From Eikenella halliae (GTDB lineage: Bacteria; Pseudomonadota; Gammaproteobacteria; Burkholderiales; Neisseriaceae), in the NCBI RefSeq assembly GCF_001648475.1, contig NZ_LXSQ01000030.1, positions 62,001 to 126,000 on the forward strand: 64,000 nt of DNA. The letters run 5' to 3'. How positions within the stretch are numbered: position 1 is the stretch's first letter; every line of letters begins with the position of its first letter. Under the pieces are notes generated by a model that was not told the origin of the DNA, did no database searches, and worked only from the letters and a program-made list of their open reading frames with translations. The position numbers were made by a program, and so were the translations under genes. This document shows, one piece after another, positions 1 to 7,850 of this stretch.

Positions 1-395
1 TTGTGCCATGCCAGTTGGATGTAGACAAATAGATGTTTTTTGGTGAATTTTCGTGTCGCTGCTTCATCAAACATACGCTGGCTGATGTAGGCGAGCCAAA
101 ATTTTTCTTCGCCTTTTTTGCCGTTTTGGTTAAAACAGGTGTTGAACGATGCGATCTCCAACCCGCCGTCCATGCCGGGTTTTTGCTCCCAATCTTTGAT
201 ATTTTTGGTTTTGGCAAAGCAGAAGGCAATACACAGCCTTGCCCATTCGTGGTTCTGCATTTTGGGCAGCACACCGTCGCTTTCGAGCCGTTTCAGGATT
301 TTGGCCGCTTCGCCGCTGGATTTGATGTGGGTGTTTTCAGTCAGCGTTACCCAGTATTTGTCATTGCAGATTTTGTCGTCATCCAATTCGTACAT
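1..395 (-). CDS. DndE-like phosphorothioation protein, 3' end beyond window
   Basis: The reading frame opens with ATG at 395 behind a good ribosome site (AAAGGAAA) and runs without a stop to the window edge, so only the first 131 residues are visible. It starts 12 bases after the dndD stop, which fits a DndC-DndD-DndE operon. The middle region resembles the DndE family (DUF1832): a helix rich in A/K/L (AAKILKRLE), an ARLCIAF segment, then ASFNTCF and a FWLAYISQR stretch, which match the family pattern of RIA(L/F) followed by FN..TLFGE and a Y..LL..Q helix. DndE proteins are small, bind nicked DNA and act with DndC and DndD in placing sulfur in the DNA backbone. Similarity is judged by eye and is distant; the position in the operon carries much of the weight. 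Confidence 0.6.
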   Translation of the reverse strand, partial: MYELDDDKICNDKYWVTLTENTHIKSSGEAAKILKRLESDGVLPKMQNHEWARLCIAFCFAKTKNIKDWEQKPGMDGGLEIASFNTCFNQNGKKGEEKFWLAYISQRMFDEAATRKFTKKHLFVYIQLAWH

Positions 396-406
396 GGCGT
401 TTCCTT

Positions 407-2458
407 TTATTCAAAATAGGCGTGCGGGGTAACGGTGGCGCGTTTCCCGCCGCCTTGCAGGCTTTGCGAACGGATAAGGTAGCTTTTACCAATGCGCCCC
501 TGTGCGTTGAGCTTTTGATAGGCTTCGGAACCGATTTCGGCACTCTGCACCAGAATAATCACTTGACGGTTCAAATTCATCCAGTATTGCACTAGGTTGT
601 TGCAATGGCGCGTATCCAAAGATGTGAGCGGGGTATCGACCACGAAGGGGACTTGGTAGTCGGTGATTTCGGCCAGCGCGGCAATCAGGGTCAGCACCAG
701 TATTTTCTTTTCTCCGTGCGAAAGTGGCTGGAAGTCGATGGCCGTGCCGTTTTGGCTGTATAACGACAGGCTGCCGTCTTCGCCGATTTCGATGTCGCCG
801 ATTTGTTTGTCATGGGCGATTTTCTTGTGCAGGCTGCTTACGGTTTTGCGGAATGCGTCCAGTTTGCTGCGGCGCAGTTGCACGGCCAAGTCGTCTATCA
901 GACGGCACACGGCTTCAGCACGTTCGGCCTTTTGCTGTTTGGGCAGGCTGTCTATCAATGCCTGTTGCAGGGTTTCCCAGTCGGTTTTCAAGCGGTTGGC
1001 TTCGGTTTGGCTGCGCTCGATGCTATTTTTCGCGCCGCCGAGTTTTTGGTTGGCTTCGGCCAACTCTTTCTGAACGCGCTCCAATTCTTCGCGCAGGCGG
1101 TCGGAATCGGCAAGGCTGTCTTCTTGCTGTTCGTAGCGGCGTTTCAGCTCAGCCAGTTTGGTTTCCTGACGGTTTTTCTCTTTGTTCAGGCTGCCGAGGT
1201 CGTTGTCGGGCGATGTGATGCGGGCGATGTTTTCGGAGGCCGCCTGAAAGCCTGCATCGTCCAAGTAATTGTGCTGCATGGGGTCGGACGCATCTGGCGG
1301 CAGTTTGTCGAACAGAACGTTCCATGATTCGTTCAGAGCACGTTTGAGCAGTTCGTCTTTCAGGATTTTCGGCGTCAGTAGTTCCAGCGTATTGGGATTG
1401 GTGGAAAACGCCTGCCAGAATTCTTCCAACCGGTGCGCGTTCTGCTCTTTGCCCTGCTCGTGCAGCAGGCGGCGGTAATCACCGTGAAGCTGCGTTTTCA
1501 GGGCGGCGATATCGCTTTCAGGTAACAGGGCAAGCGGCAAGGCCAACAAGGCTGCCTGAATGCTTTGGTTCAGTCGGGCGGTTTCGGCTTCACACTGTTC
1601 GATTTGGGCAATCAGCTCTTTGGAATGCTGCGTGCTGCCCGCGCCCCGCAACCGCGTCTGCAAATTGTCCTGCCTGGCTTCAGCTTCCTGCTTCTGCCGC
1701 TGCCACTGTTGCAGGGTTTCGGTGTGGCGCGCCAATTCTTCGGAGGCCGTCTGAAAACGGCGTTCGGCTTCGGCAAGCTGCTCTTTCTGCCGGCCACCCG
1801 CCTTTTCGCTGTATAGTTCCTGCCCGTATTTCTTCACGTCTGCCTGCAAGGCTTTAAGCAGGTCGATACCCAAAAGTTTGTTTAGCGCACCGCTCATCCA
1901 GCCGCCTGCGCCGAACTGTTTGGCGATATTGACTAGCTGTTCCCCGTCAAAAAAGAAAAACGTGGAATATTCGGACGGCAGGCCGTAATCTTCTAAATAA
2001 TCTTGGATTTCTTCGCCCGAAACGGGTTGCAGGCTGCCTTTGTCGGACGAATACAGCATCAGTTCGTTATGTTCTTCCCGATAACGGCCGTGATGGTCGA
2101 AATGCCATTTGCGGACGATGCGGATGCCCTGTTCGTCAAATGCGCCGGTTTTCATCAAATCCATTTCCAGCACCATTTCGTAGGATCTGGCCATTTGGGT
2201 GGCGGCCTCCTTGTACAGCGACTGGCTGATGAAGTCATGGTATTTAAATTTGCTGTCACCCAGTCCGGCGCGTTGGAAATTGGCAATCGCGTCTTTGTCG
2301 TACAGGCACAGGTAAATCGCTTCCAGCAGCGTGGTTTTGCCGTGCCCGTTTTCCGCCCCGACCAAAATCAGGTTTCGCCCTTTTTCAGGCGGGGGAAATT
2401 CAAATTCGGCTTCGGCGTAGGATTTGAAATTTTTCAGTTTTATCCGTTTGATATACAC
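407..2458 (-). CDS. dndD: DNA sulfur modification protein DndD (SMC/Rad50-like ATPase)
   Basis: This 683-residue protein is an SMC/Rad50-type ATPase that supplies energy or DNA remodelling to the phosphorothioation complex. Visible parts are a Walker A motif GAENGHGKT at about residues 34-42, a long charged coiled-coil middle (rich in E, Q, K and R), a signature-like LSHGEKK near residue 585 and a Walker B/D-loop PFVVDTPLTSLD near residue 607. The start is GTG at 2458, one base after the stop of the small upstream gene, with GGGGGAAA as ribosome site. It ends 12 bases before the dndE-like gene. It contains uptake-sequence words of other Neisseriaceae (AGGCCGTCTGAA at 1744, AGGCTGCCTGAA at 1549) and none of the Eikenella type, which suggests transfer from a relative. 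Family and operon place are both clear. Confidence 0.92.
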   Translation of the reverse strand: MYIKRIKLKNFKSYAEAEFEFPPPEKGRNLILVGAENGHGKTTLLEAIYLCLYDKDAIANFQRAGLGDSKFKYHDFISQSLYKEAATQMARSYEMVLEMDLMKTGAFDEQGIRIVRKWHFDHHGRYREEHNELMLYSSDKGSLQPVSGEEIQDYLEDYGLPSEYSTFFFFDGEQLVNIAKQFGAGGWMSGALNKLLGIDLLKALQADVKKYGQELYSEKAGGRQKEQLAEAERRFQTASEELARHTETLQQWQRQKQEAEARQDNLQTRLRGAGSTQHSKELIAQIEQCEAETARLNQSIQAALLALPLALLPESDIAALKTQLHGDYRRLLHEQGKEQNAHRLEEFWQAFSTNPNTLELLTPKILKDELLKRALNESWNVLFDKLPPDASDPMQHNYLDDAGFQAASENIARITSPDNDLGSLNKEKNRQETKLAELKRRYEQQEDSLADSDRLREELERVQKELAEANQKLGGAKNSIERSQTEANRLKTDWETLQQALIDSLPKQQKAERAEAVCRLIDDLAVQLRRSKLDAFRKTVSSLHKKIAHDKQIGDIEIGEDGSLSLYSQNGTAIDFQPLSHGEKKILVLTLIAALAEITDYQVPFVVDTPLTSLDTRHCNNLVQYWMNLNRQVIILVQSAEIGSEAYQKLNAQGRIGKSYLIRSQSLQGGGKRATVTPHAYFE

Positions 2459-2459
2459 C

Positions 2460-2684
2460 TTATTTCCCCCATAAATCCTGTTGTTCGAAGATTTTGTCCA
2501 GCTTCTGCTTCATGCCGCCGTGTTTGTCACCCTTGCGCCGCACCTGGCGCGCCCAAGCAAGAAGTTCCGCCGCCGCTTCTATTTTGATATTGTGTTTTTT
2601 GGCGGCCGCTTCCAGCAAATAGCGCGCGTCGGGGTCGCGCCACAGCAGCAGGTCGGCAATTTGTGCTTCGGTTTCCGGGTTCAT
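2460..2684 (-). CDS. small Dnd-associated protein between dndC and dndD
   Basis: A 74-residue acidic/basic helical protein starting with MNPETEAQIADLLLW and ending EQQDLWGK. The ATG at 2684 overlaps the dndC stop by four bases (ATGA) and has AGGAGA as ribosome site, so it is translationally coupled. It matches in size and place the short 'DNA modification system-associated' protein that is often found between dndC and dndD in DndCD-type clusters. Its biochemical role is not known. No cysteines or metal motif are seen. A longer frame begins at 2720 but lies inside dndC and has no ribosome site. Confidence 0.8.
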   Translation of the reverse strand: MNPETEAQIADLLLWRDPDARYLLEAAAKKHNIKIEAAAELLAWARQVRRKGDKHGGMKQKLDKIFEQQDLWGK

Positions 2685-3805
2685 CGTCTGTCTCCTTGTT
2701 TCAAAATATCTTCCGTCCAAATCTGCTTGATTAGGTCGATTTCTTCCTGCGAAATCAGTTCTTCGCCGAAAGCAGCCTGCACGTCCAGCAGCTTCGCCAG
2801 CATTTCCTGCCGCGCCGTGATGGTGAACGGGCCGGGGATGTGTTTTCCGCCTTTGAACGTGAGTTTTCCGTTGCGCCGTTCGGCCTGGCGGTATTCGGGT
2901 TTGTTGCGGATGTCCACCAGCCAGTCGCGGTATTCGATTAACGGTGTGAATTCAGTTTTCCCCGCATCCACAAAACCTTGCAGGCTTTTGTCCTTATTGA
3001 CCACCGTGCACGTCCAGCAGCCGAAGCGGCTGGAATTGGTGCCGCAACCGGGGGCTTCTTCCTGTGACAGCACAATCGGGCATTCGCCGCCAGCGGCTTC
3101 GCGGTAGAGCTTGATTAAATCGCTGTGTGTGCCTCCCCAGGGCGGGTCGTTGGCAGCAAGGAATTCCCACACGTCGTCGGTACTCAAATCGGCAATCGGT
3201 CGGTACACCAACGCGTTTTTCAGATCACTGTGCAGGGTCAGATTGCTGTTTTCCAAGTTTTGGTGGCTTTTGATACTTGCCTTGCGGGTGGCAGATTCGT
3301 CTTTGCGCACGCCCAGTACAATGATGGCTTTGCCGTTTTCGTTTACTTTTTGCAGGATGTAGCCGCTAGTAGGCTGGATTTTCAGGCGGTCGGTGCACCA
3401 GCGCATTGAGCGGTTGGGCGTGGGGTAGCCTTTGCCGATGAGCAACGTCCAAAAGGTGTCCTGCAATTTCGGCACGGTGATTTCGCCGCTGACGGGCAGC
3501 CTGAAAATTTCGGCGGCGCGCAGGATTTCCGCCAAAGATTGGCGCATGTGTTTCACCACCAGCGGGCTTTCCACCAGCGTGTCGTTGGAAACGAAGAACA
3601 CCTGCCGCGTCCGCAGCATCGGCGGCAGCGAAAGCAGCATGTCAAACACCAAATGGGCGACAAGGGTGCTGTCCTTGCCGCCTGAAAAGGTAACAATCCA
3701 AGGGTAGTGCTGTGTTTCGCTCAAATATTCTTCAGTAATGTTTTGGCGTATAGCATCAAACGGATCGGCTGTGTTTATGGGGATAACCTTCATAAATTTT
3801 CTCAT
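2681..3805 (-). CDS. dndC: DNA phosphorothioation sulfurtransferase DndC
   Basis: DndC is a PAPS-reductase-like enzyme of the PP-loop ATPase superfamily. It activates the DNA backbone with ATP and hands over sulfur delivered by a cysteine desulfurase. The PP-loop SGGKDST lies at about residues 41-47, and a cysteine cluster (PGCGTNSSRFGCWTC) expected to hold an iron-sulfur cluster is near residue 245. Length is 374 residues from the ATG at 3805. An earlier in-frame GTG at 3811 and a later ATG at 3793 are possible; the GTG lies inside a palindromic operator, so 3805 or 3793 is more likely. No dndA desulfurase is visible here, so a housekeeping IscS would have to supply sulfur. It is the first gene of the operon and diverges from the XRE regulator. 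Confidence 0.93.
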   Translation of the reverse strand: MRKFMKVIPINTADPFDAIRQNITEEYLSETQHYPWIVTFSGGKDSTLVAHLVFDMLLSLPPMLRTRQVFFVSNDTLVESPLVVKHMRQSLAEILRAAEIFRLPVSGEITVPKLQDTFWTLLIGKGYPTPNRSMRWCTDRLKIQPTSGYILQKVNENGKAIIVLGVRKDESATRKASIKSHQNLENSNLTLHSDLKNALVYRPIADLSTDDVWEFLAANDPPWGGTHSDLIKLYREAAGGECPIVLSQEEAPGCGTNSSRFGCWTCTVVNKDKSLQGFVDAGKTEFTPLIEYRDWLVDIRNKPEYRQAERRNGKLTFKGGKHIPGPFTITARQEMLAKLLDVQAAFGEELISQEEIDLIKQIWTEDILKQGDRR

Positions 3806-3806
3806 T

Positions 3807-3825
3807 TGCACCTAAAACAGGTGCA
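3807..3825. promoter_or_regulatory. palindromic operator 1, dndC / XRE intergenic
   Basis: TGCACCT-AAAAC-AGGTGCA is a perfect palindrome with 7-base arms. It covers the dndC start region and lies just before the divergent XRE gene. A second, weaker copy follows 27 bases on. The arrangement suggests autoregulation by the neighbouring XRE protein; this is inferred from position. Confidence 0.6.
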
Positions 3826-3828
3826 TCC

Positions 3829-4059
3829 ATGATTGTACCTAAAATCGGTGCAATGAAGAACATCCGGCTGTCGGTTCATTCCAAGGAACATACGAAATTG
3901 CGACAGCTCCTTATCCGGCGACGCCTGGATTTGGGGTTGTCGCAACGTGCGTTGGCAGAACGGATGGATGTGGTGCATTCGTTCGTAGGAAAAGTGGAAA
4001 CAGTTGACAGGCGGATGGATATATTTGAATTTATCGAATACTGTCGGGCTTTGGATTGA
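3829..4059 (+). CDS. XRE-family helix-turn-helix regulator of the Dnd island
   Basis: A small DNA-binding protein (76 residues from 3829, 68 if it starts at the ATG at 3853). The helix-turn-helix is plain: LGLSQRALAERMDVVHSFVG, then VETVDRRMDIFEFIEYCRALD, typical of Cro/CI-type regulators. It is read away from dndC, and two palindromic operator copies sit in the short space between them, so it probably represses both sides. The 3829 start has AGGTG seven bases upstream; the 3853 start has no ribosome site but would leave both operators outside the coding region. The next gene begins 41 bases downstream. Function by family is sure; the target is inferred. Confidence 0.8.
   Translation: MIVPKIGAMKNIRLSVHSKEHTKLRQLLIRRRLDLGLSQRALAERMDVVHSFVGKVETVDRRMDIFEFIEYCRALD
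3834..3852. promoter_or_regulatory. palindromic operator 2, imperfect copy
   Basis: TGTACCT-AAAAT-CGGTGCA repeats operator 1 with two mismatches between the arms and the same 5-base AT spacer. The two copies are 27 bases apart, start to start, which is about 2.5 helical turns. Confidence 0.5.
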
Positions 4060-4099
4060 GATGCATCGGAGGTGGTGCGGGGTTTCAGGAGGGCTCGGT

Positions 4100-4576
4100 A
4101 TGATGGATTTACCGGTGCTGTTGAAATATGCAGAACAATTCCGAGGTTTGCATACCAGTTTTACTTATGCGCAAAATCAGTCACCACACAAATTTATTTT
4201 GCTGTACAGCCTGTGCCTTCTATATGCTTCAGGTAGCTTGAAAACAGAGCAGATTAAATTTTCTGACGAATTGTTAATTGAATGGCAGATGGTGTTTCGG
4301 AAACAATGGCAGCTGTGGGTAGCGAATGACTACCATCAGGGAAAATTCGGTATGCCGCTTTACCATATGAAGACCGAGCCGTTTTGGCATTTCCACATCA
4401 AACCCGATATGGCGGACATGTTTGAACAAAAGAATCGCATGAAGACTCTATCCAGCCTGCGCCAAACCGTTTCAGGTGTAGAGCTTGATTTGCCGCTCGC
4501 GCGGCTGCTGTTACAACCCGAAACGCGCCTAGTACTTCAGGATGTATTATTGGCAAGGTTGTTTAAGATTCTGTAG
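4100..4576 (+). CDS. stand-alone SBD-like protein (possible phosphorothioate-DNA reader)
   Basis: A 158-residue protein starting at ATG 4100 behind a strong AGGAGG site. The frame is open further upstream but overlaps the XRE gene without a ribosome site. Its pattern follows the N-terminal domain of HNH restriction enzymes that read phosphorothioate DNA (sulfur-binding domain of the McrA type): SPHKFILLYSLCLLY, then a W-rich helix, PLYHMKTEPFWHF, and a LD-PLARLLLQPETRLVLQ tail. No HNH nuclease motif follows; the frame stops at 4576 right before a hairpin. It may therefore recognise modified DNA without cutting it, or serve as a partner of a nuclease encoded elsewhere. It could also be a remnant of a longer enzyme. 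The fold assignment is by eye. Confidence 0.6.
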   Translation: MMDLPVLLKYAEQFRGLHTSFTYAQNQSPHKFILLYSLCLLYASGSLKTEQIKFSDELLIEWQMVFRKQWQLWVANDYHQGKFGMPLYHMKTEPFWHFHIKPDMADMFEQKNRMKTLSSLRQTVSGVELDLPLARLLLQPETRLVLQDVLLARLFKIL

Positions 4577-4607
4577 TAACACAGTAGAACGATAAACAAA
4601 AGAAAAC

Positions 4608-4652
4608 AAAGGCTACCTGAAAAGCAGTTTGCATACTTTCAGGTAGCCTTTG
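4608..4652. terminator. bidirectional DUS-pair hairpin terminator
   Basis: Inverted pair of the uptake sequence (AAAGGCTACCTGAAA ... TTTCAGGTAGCCTTT) around an 8- to 10-base loop. It lies between the convergent SBD-like gene and rbgA. It is the first perfect Eikenella uptake word in the window and marks the end of the Dnd island. Confidence 0.8.
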
Positions 4653-4663
4653 GCATATATCGC

Positions 4664-5593
4664 CTATTTTCCCTTACGCCGTTCGGCCTGCCGCTCGGCG
4701 CGTTTGGCTTGCAAGCGGGCTTCCTCTTCGAGGGCGGCGGCGAGCCAGGCTTGCCATTGATCGGGGGTTTCGAGGGTGATGCGGCCGATTTGGCCGTCGC
4801 GGAAATCGGTGAGGGTGTTTTCGGCGGCTTTTTGGTAGTTGATGCGGCCGCCGCCAAGCAGGGCGCCGCGCCGGCGGCCGATCCATTCGAGCCAGTCGGT
4901 ATCTTGCCAGCTTTGACTCTCTTCCGGGTCGGCTTGGTAACGCGCTTGCAGCTGGGGCAGGTAGTGCTGGCGCAGATAGTTGAGCAGCTCAAGGGCGACG
5001 GTTTCTTCGTCCAGCGCATTGCGGCCTACGGCGCCGCTGGCGGCGAGGTTGTAGCCGCTTTGGGGAACGATGATTTTCGGCCACAGCATGCCGGGGGTGT
5101 CGTAGAGCCAGAAGTCGTCGGCAAGCAGCAGGCATTGTTCGGTTTTGGTGATGCCGGGTTCGTTGCCGGTTTTGGCGGATTTTTTGCCGATCATGCCGTT
5201 GATCAGGGTGGACTTGCCCACGTTGGGGATGCCGCAAATGAGCACGCGCAGGGGGCGGTCGATGCCTTGCCGGTGCGGAACCAGCGCACGGCAGGCGGCA
5301 GTGATTTTTTGGGCGGCCTGGCGTTCGGAAGCATCAAGGGCCAGGGCGCTGGTGTTGGGCCGGTTTTGCAGTTCGGCCAGCCACACACGGGTGAGCTCGG
5401 GGTCGGCAAGGTCTTGTTTGTTTAGCAGATAGAGCTTGGGCTTGCCGCGCGAGAGCTGGGCCAGCAGGGGGTTTTGGCTGGAGGCGGGCAGACGGGCATC
5501 CAGCATTTCGATGACCATATCGGTGCTTTTCAGCCGCTCGATGAGGGCTTTTTTGGTTTTGTGCATATGGCCGGGAAACCATTGGATGCTCAT
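4664..5593 (-). CDS. rbgA: ribosome biogenesis GTPase RbgA/YlqF
   Basis: A circularly permuted GTPase that assists late assembly of the 50S subunit. The motif order shows the permutation: G4 NKQD at residues 58-61 comes before the P-loop GIPNVGKST at 121-129 and G3 DTPG at 165-168. The start MSIQWFPGHM is typical of the family, and 309 residues is normal length. The C-terminal part is basic (AKRAERQAERRKGK), fitting rRNA contact. It is preceded by a DUS-pair hairpin and appears to be transcribed alone. Confidence 0.93.
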   Translation of the reverse strand: MSIQWFPGHMHKTKKALIERLKSTDMVIEMLDARLPASSQNPLLAQLSRGKPKLYLLNKQDLADPELTRVWLAELQNRPNTSALALDASERQAAQKITAACRALVPHRQGIDRPLRVLICGIPNVGKSTLINGMIGKKSAKTGNEPGITKTEQCLLLADDFWLYDTPGMLWPKIIVPQSGYNLAASGAVGRNALDEETVALELLNYLRQHYLPQLQARYQADPEESQSWQDTDWLEWIGRRRGALLGGGRINYQKAAENTLTDFRDGQIGRITLETPDQWQAWLAAALEEEARLQAKRAERQAERRKGK

Positions 5594-5612
5594 GATGTTT
5601 TCTTTCTGTTGG

Positions 5613-5650
5613 TTTCAGGTAGCCTTTGGCAGGGAAAGGCTACCTGAAAA
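5613..5650. terminator. DUS-pair hairpin upstream of rbgA
   Basis: TTTCAGGTAGCCT and its inverse AGGCTACCTGAAA are separated by about 12 bases. It lies between rapZ and rbgA, both read leftward, so it could end transcripts coming from the rapZ side. Confidence 0.6.
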
Positions 5651-5731
5651 TGTTGGGGATACGGGTTGGCGGTGTTGAAACTGATCTTTTTATCGCTGCA
5701 GAACCCTGCCTTCCTTCGGAAGTCTGGTTTT

Positions 5732-5970
5732 AGCTTCGCAGAAATTCATCCTCCTGCAGAGACCTCGGTCCGCCTCGCAGAAATTCATCCTCCTGCAGAG
5801 ACCTCGGTCCGCCTCGCAGAAACTCGCCCTCCTGCGGAGACTTCGTTTTAGCTTCGCAGAAACTCGCCCTCCTGCGGAGACTTCGTTTTAGCTTCGCAGA
5901 AACTCGTCCTCCTGCGGAGGCCTCGTTTTAGCTTCGCAGAAACTCGTCCTCCTGCGGAGGCCTCGTTTTC
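5732..5970. repeat. 39/40-bp tandem repeat, six units
   Basis: Six head-to-tail units, each holding TCGCAGAAA and CTCCTGC(A/G)GAG, start near 5736, 5775, 5814, 5854, 5894 and 5934. The first two units are 39 bp and nearly identical to each other; the later ones are 40 bp and carry a CGTTTTAGCTTCGCAGAAAC junction. It fills the 442-base gap between rapZ and rbgA. No CRISPR character: repeats abut with no unique spacers. A frame across the first units encodes a 13-residue peptide repeat, but the 40-bp units break it. Confidence 0.9.
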
Positions 5971-6001
5971 AGGTAGCCTGTGGTGTTGGGGCTACCTGAA
6001 A
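5967..6001. terminator. DUS-pair hairpin after rapZ
   Basis: TTTTCAGGTAGCC and GGCTACCTGAAA are inverted around a short loop, 35 bases downstream of the rapZ stop, and abut the last tandem repeat unit. Probable end of the ptsN-hprK-rapZ transcript. Confidence 0.7.
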
Positions 6002-6035
6002 CTCAAACTTCAACCAAAACCAATACACTTGACAC

Positions 6036-6893
6036 TCACGCGCGGTGGGCGGTGGTGGCGGGAAGCTGGCGGTGGCGCACCCACATGGGGTAATCGCGCA
6101 GGCGTTCGGCCACGGCTTCGGCCACGAATACGGAGCGGTGCTGGCCGCCGGTGCAGCCGATGCCGACCACGAGCATGTGCACGCGGGTTTGGCGGGCGTA
6201 TTCGGGCAACCAGCGGTTTAGGTAGCCGCTGATGTCGGCCACCATCTGCTGCACGACTTTGAATTGGGCGAAATAGGCGCGCACGGCTTCGTCGCGGCCG
6301 GTGAGTTCGCGCAAGTTTTCATCGTAATACGGGTTGGGCAAGGCACGGGTGTCGAAGAGGAAATCCAAATCCAGCGGCGCGCCGTATTTGAAGCCGAATG
6401 ATTCGATCACCACCTGCAAACCGCCGTGGCTGAGAGCGAGCCACTCTTGGATACGGAATTTCAAATCACCGATGCTGTCGTGGGAGTTGTTGATGCAAAA
6501 GGCGAAACTCTGCCACGGTTGGAGCATTTGCCGCTCGGCGGAGATGCTTTCGGCCAGGGTAAGGGTGGTGGCTGCGAGGGGATGGCGGCGGCCGTGGCGG
6601 TCGAGCCGGCGGATGAGGGTGGCGGTGTCGGCATCGAGAAACAACAAGCGCAGGGGGTGGCCTTGGCGGCGGATGGCACGCAGGCAGTTTTGGATGGTGT
6701 CTTGGGGATAAGGCAGGCGGATATCGAGGCTGATGGCCAGCTTGCTGATTTGGCTGGCAGCAGATTGCGCCACCAATTGGGGCAGGAGCGCGGGCGGAAT
6801 ATTGTCCACGCACGTGAAGCCCATATCACCGAGCAGTTTTAAGGCAACTGTTTTTCCCGAGCCGGTCAGCCCGCTAATCAGCACTATCCTCAT
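6036..6893 (-). CDS. rapZ: RNase adapter protein / P-loop ATPase RapZ
   Basis: RapZ binds small RNAs and nucleotide-sugar related ligands and, in enterobacteria, guides RNase E to GlmZ; outside them its role is less clear. The 285-residue protein has Walker A GLTGSGKT at residues 8-15, DNIPPALL just after it and the conserved C-terminal [10 protein letters not shown] motif of the family. It overlaps the 3' end of hprK by 20 bases, so the two are coupled. The ptsN-hprK-rapZ order is common in Proteobacteria and links it to nitrogen PTS control. Confidence 0.93.
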   Translation of the reverse strand: MRIVLISGLTGSGKTVALKLLGDMGFTCVDNIPPALLPQLVAQSAASQISKLAISLDIRLPYPQDTIQNCLRAIRRQGHPLRLLFLDADTATLIRRLDRHGRRHPLAATTLTLAESISAERQMLQPWQSFAFCINNSHDSIGDLKFRIQEWLALSHGGLQVVIESFGFKYGAPLDLDFLFDTRALPNPYYDENLRELTGRDEAVRAYFAQFKVVQQMVADISGYLNRWLPEYARQTRVHMLVVGIGCTGGQHRSVFVAEAVAERLRDYPMWVRHRQLPATTAHRA

Positions 6894-7836
6894 GGCTGCG
6901 TTCGTCTTCCCTCAGCATGGCGGTATGGCGTTCTAAAAATTCTTTGGTACTGTCTTTGCCGCGCGCCTGCAGAATATAGTTGCGCACCGCTGCTTCCACC
7001 AGCACGGCGAGGTTGCGGCCGACAGCCACCGGCAGCGTCACCGAGCGTACGGCCACGTTGAGGATGGTTTCAGTTTCGCTCTGGATGGAAAGGCGGTCGA
7101 GCGTTTTCATGTAGTTGTCGTCGGCCAGCGTCAGGTTGATGATGAGCTTGAGCTGCTTGGAAGGCAGCACGGCGGTTTCGCCGAAAATGGTGCGGATATT
7201 GAGCACGCCCAAGCCGCGCACTTCGAGAAAATCTCGCAATACGGCCGGGCAGCGGCCTTCCAGCGTTTCCGGGCCGGTGCGGTAGAGTTCCACCGCATCG
7301 TCGGCTACCAGGCCGTGCCCACGAGAAATCAGCTCCAAGGCCAGCTCGCTCTTGCCCAAGCCAGATTCGCCCATCAGCAACACGCCGATTTCAAACACGT
7401 CCAAAAACACGCCGTGCTTCACGGTGGAGGCGGCCAGCACGCGCTGCAAATAAATCCGCAGCACGTCCATCAAAAACGGGCTTTCGGTTTTGGAGGTGAG
7501 CAGCGGCACGTTGTGGGTGTGGCAATAATCGCGCAGCATGAAAGGCACCGGCAAATCGTTGGCCACAATCACCAAGGCAATGCTCAAATCGAAGAGTTCG
7601 TCCAGGCTCGCCTTCACTTCCCCGGCGGCCATCTTATCCAAATAGGCCACTTCGGCCACGCCCAACACCTGCACTTGGTTGGGATGGATAAAATTCAAAT
7701 GCCCCACCAGCGCCAACACAGGTTTGTCGGCATCCACGCTGATGCGGTTGTCTGCGCCTGCCGTGCCGGCCGACCAAGCCAAACTCAGCTTGGCCTGGTT
7801 GTCTTGATAGAGCTTGCGCACGGAAATGCTGGGCAT
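6874..7836 (-). CDS. hprK: HPr kinase/phosphorylase
   Basis: HprK phosphorylates or dephosphorylates a serine in HPr in response to metabolic state. The 320-residue protein has the family's Walker A GESGLGKS at residues 156-163 and the signature [16 protein letters not shown] further on. In betaproteobacteria it sits with an incomplete PTS that regulates rather than transports. It starts 15 bases after the ptsN stop and overlaps rapZ at its end. HPr and enzyme I are not in this window. Confidence 0.95.
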   Translation of the reverse strand: MPSISVRKLYQDNQAKLSLAWSAGTAGADNRISVDADKPVLALVGHLNFIHPNQVQVLGVAEVAYLDKMAAGEVKASLDELFDLSIALVIVANDLPVPFMLRDYCHTHNVPLLTSKTESPFLMDVLRIYLQRVLAASTVKHGVFLDVFEIGVLLMGESGLGKSELALELISRGHGLVADDAVELYRTGPETLEGRCPAVLRDFLEVRGLGVLNIRTIFGETAVLPSKQLKLIINLTLADDNYMKTLDRLSIQSETETILNVAVRSVTLPVAVGRNLAVLVEAAVRNYILQARGKDSTKEFLERHTAMLREDERSHEDSAD

Positions 7837-7850
7837 GGGTGTCCTGTTGG

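Noticed and set aside
5666..5851. Repetitive peptide gene (13-residue repeats)
   Set aside because: The peptide repeat exists only because the first units are 39 bp; the 40-bp units break the frame and no ribosome site is present.
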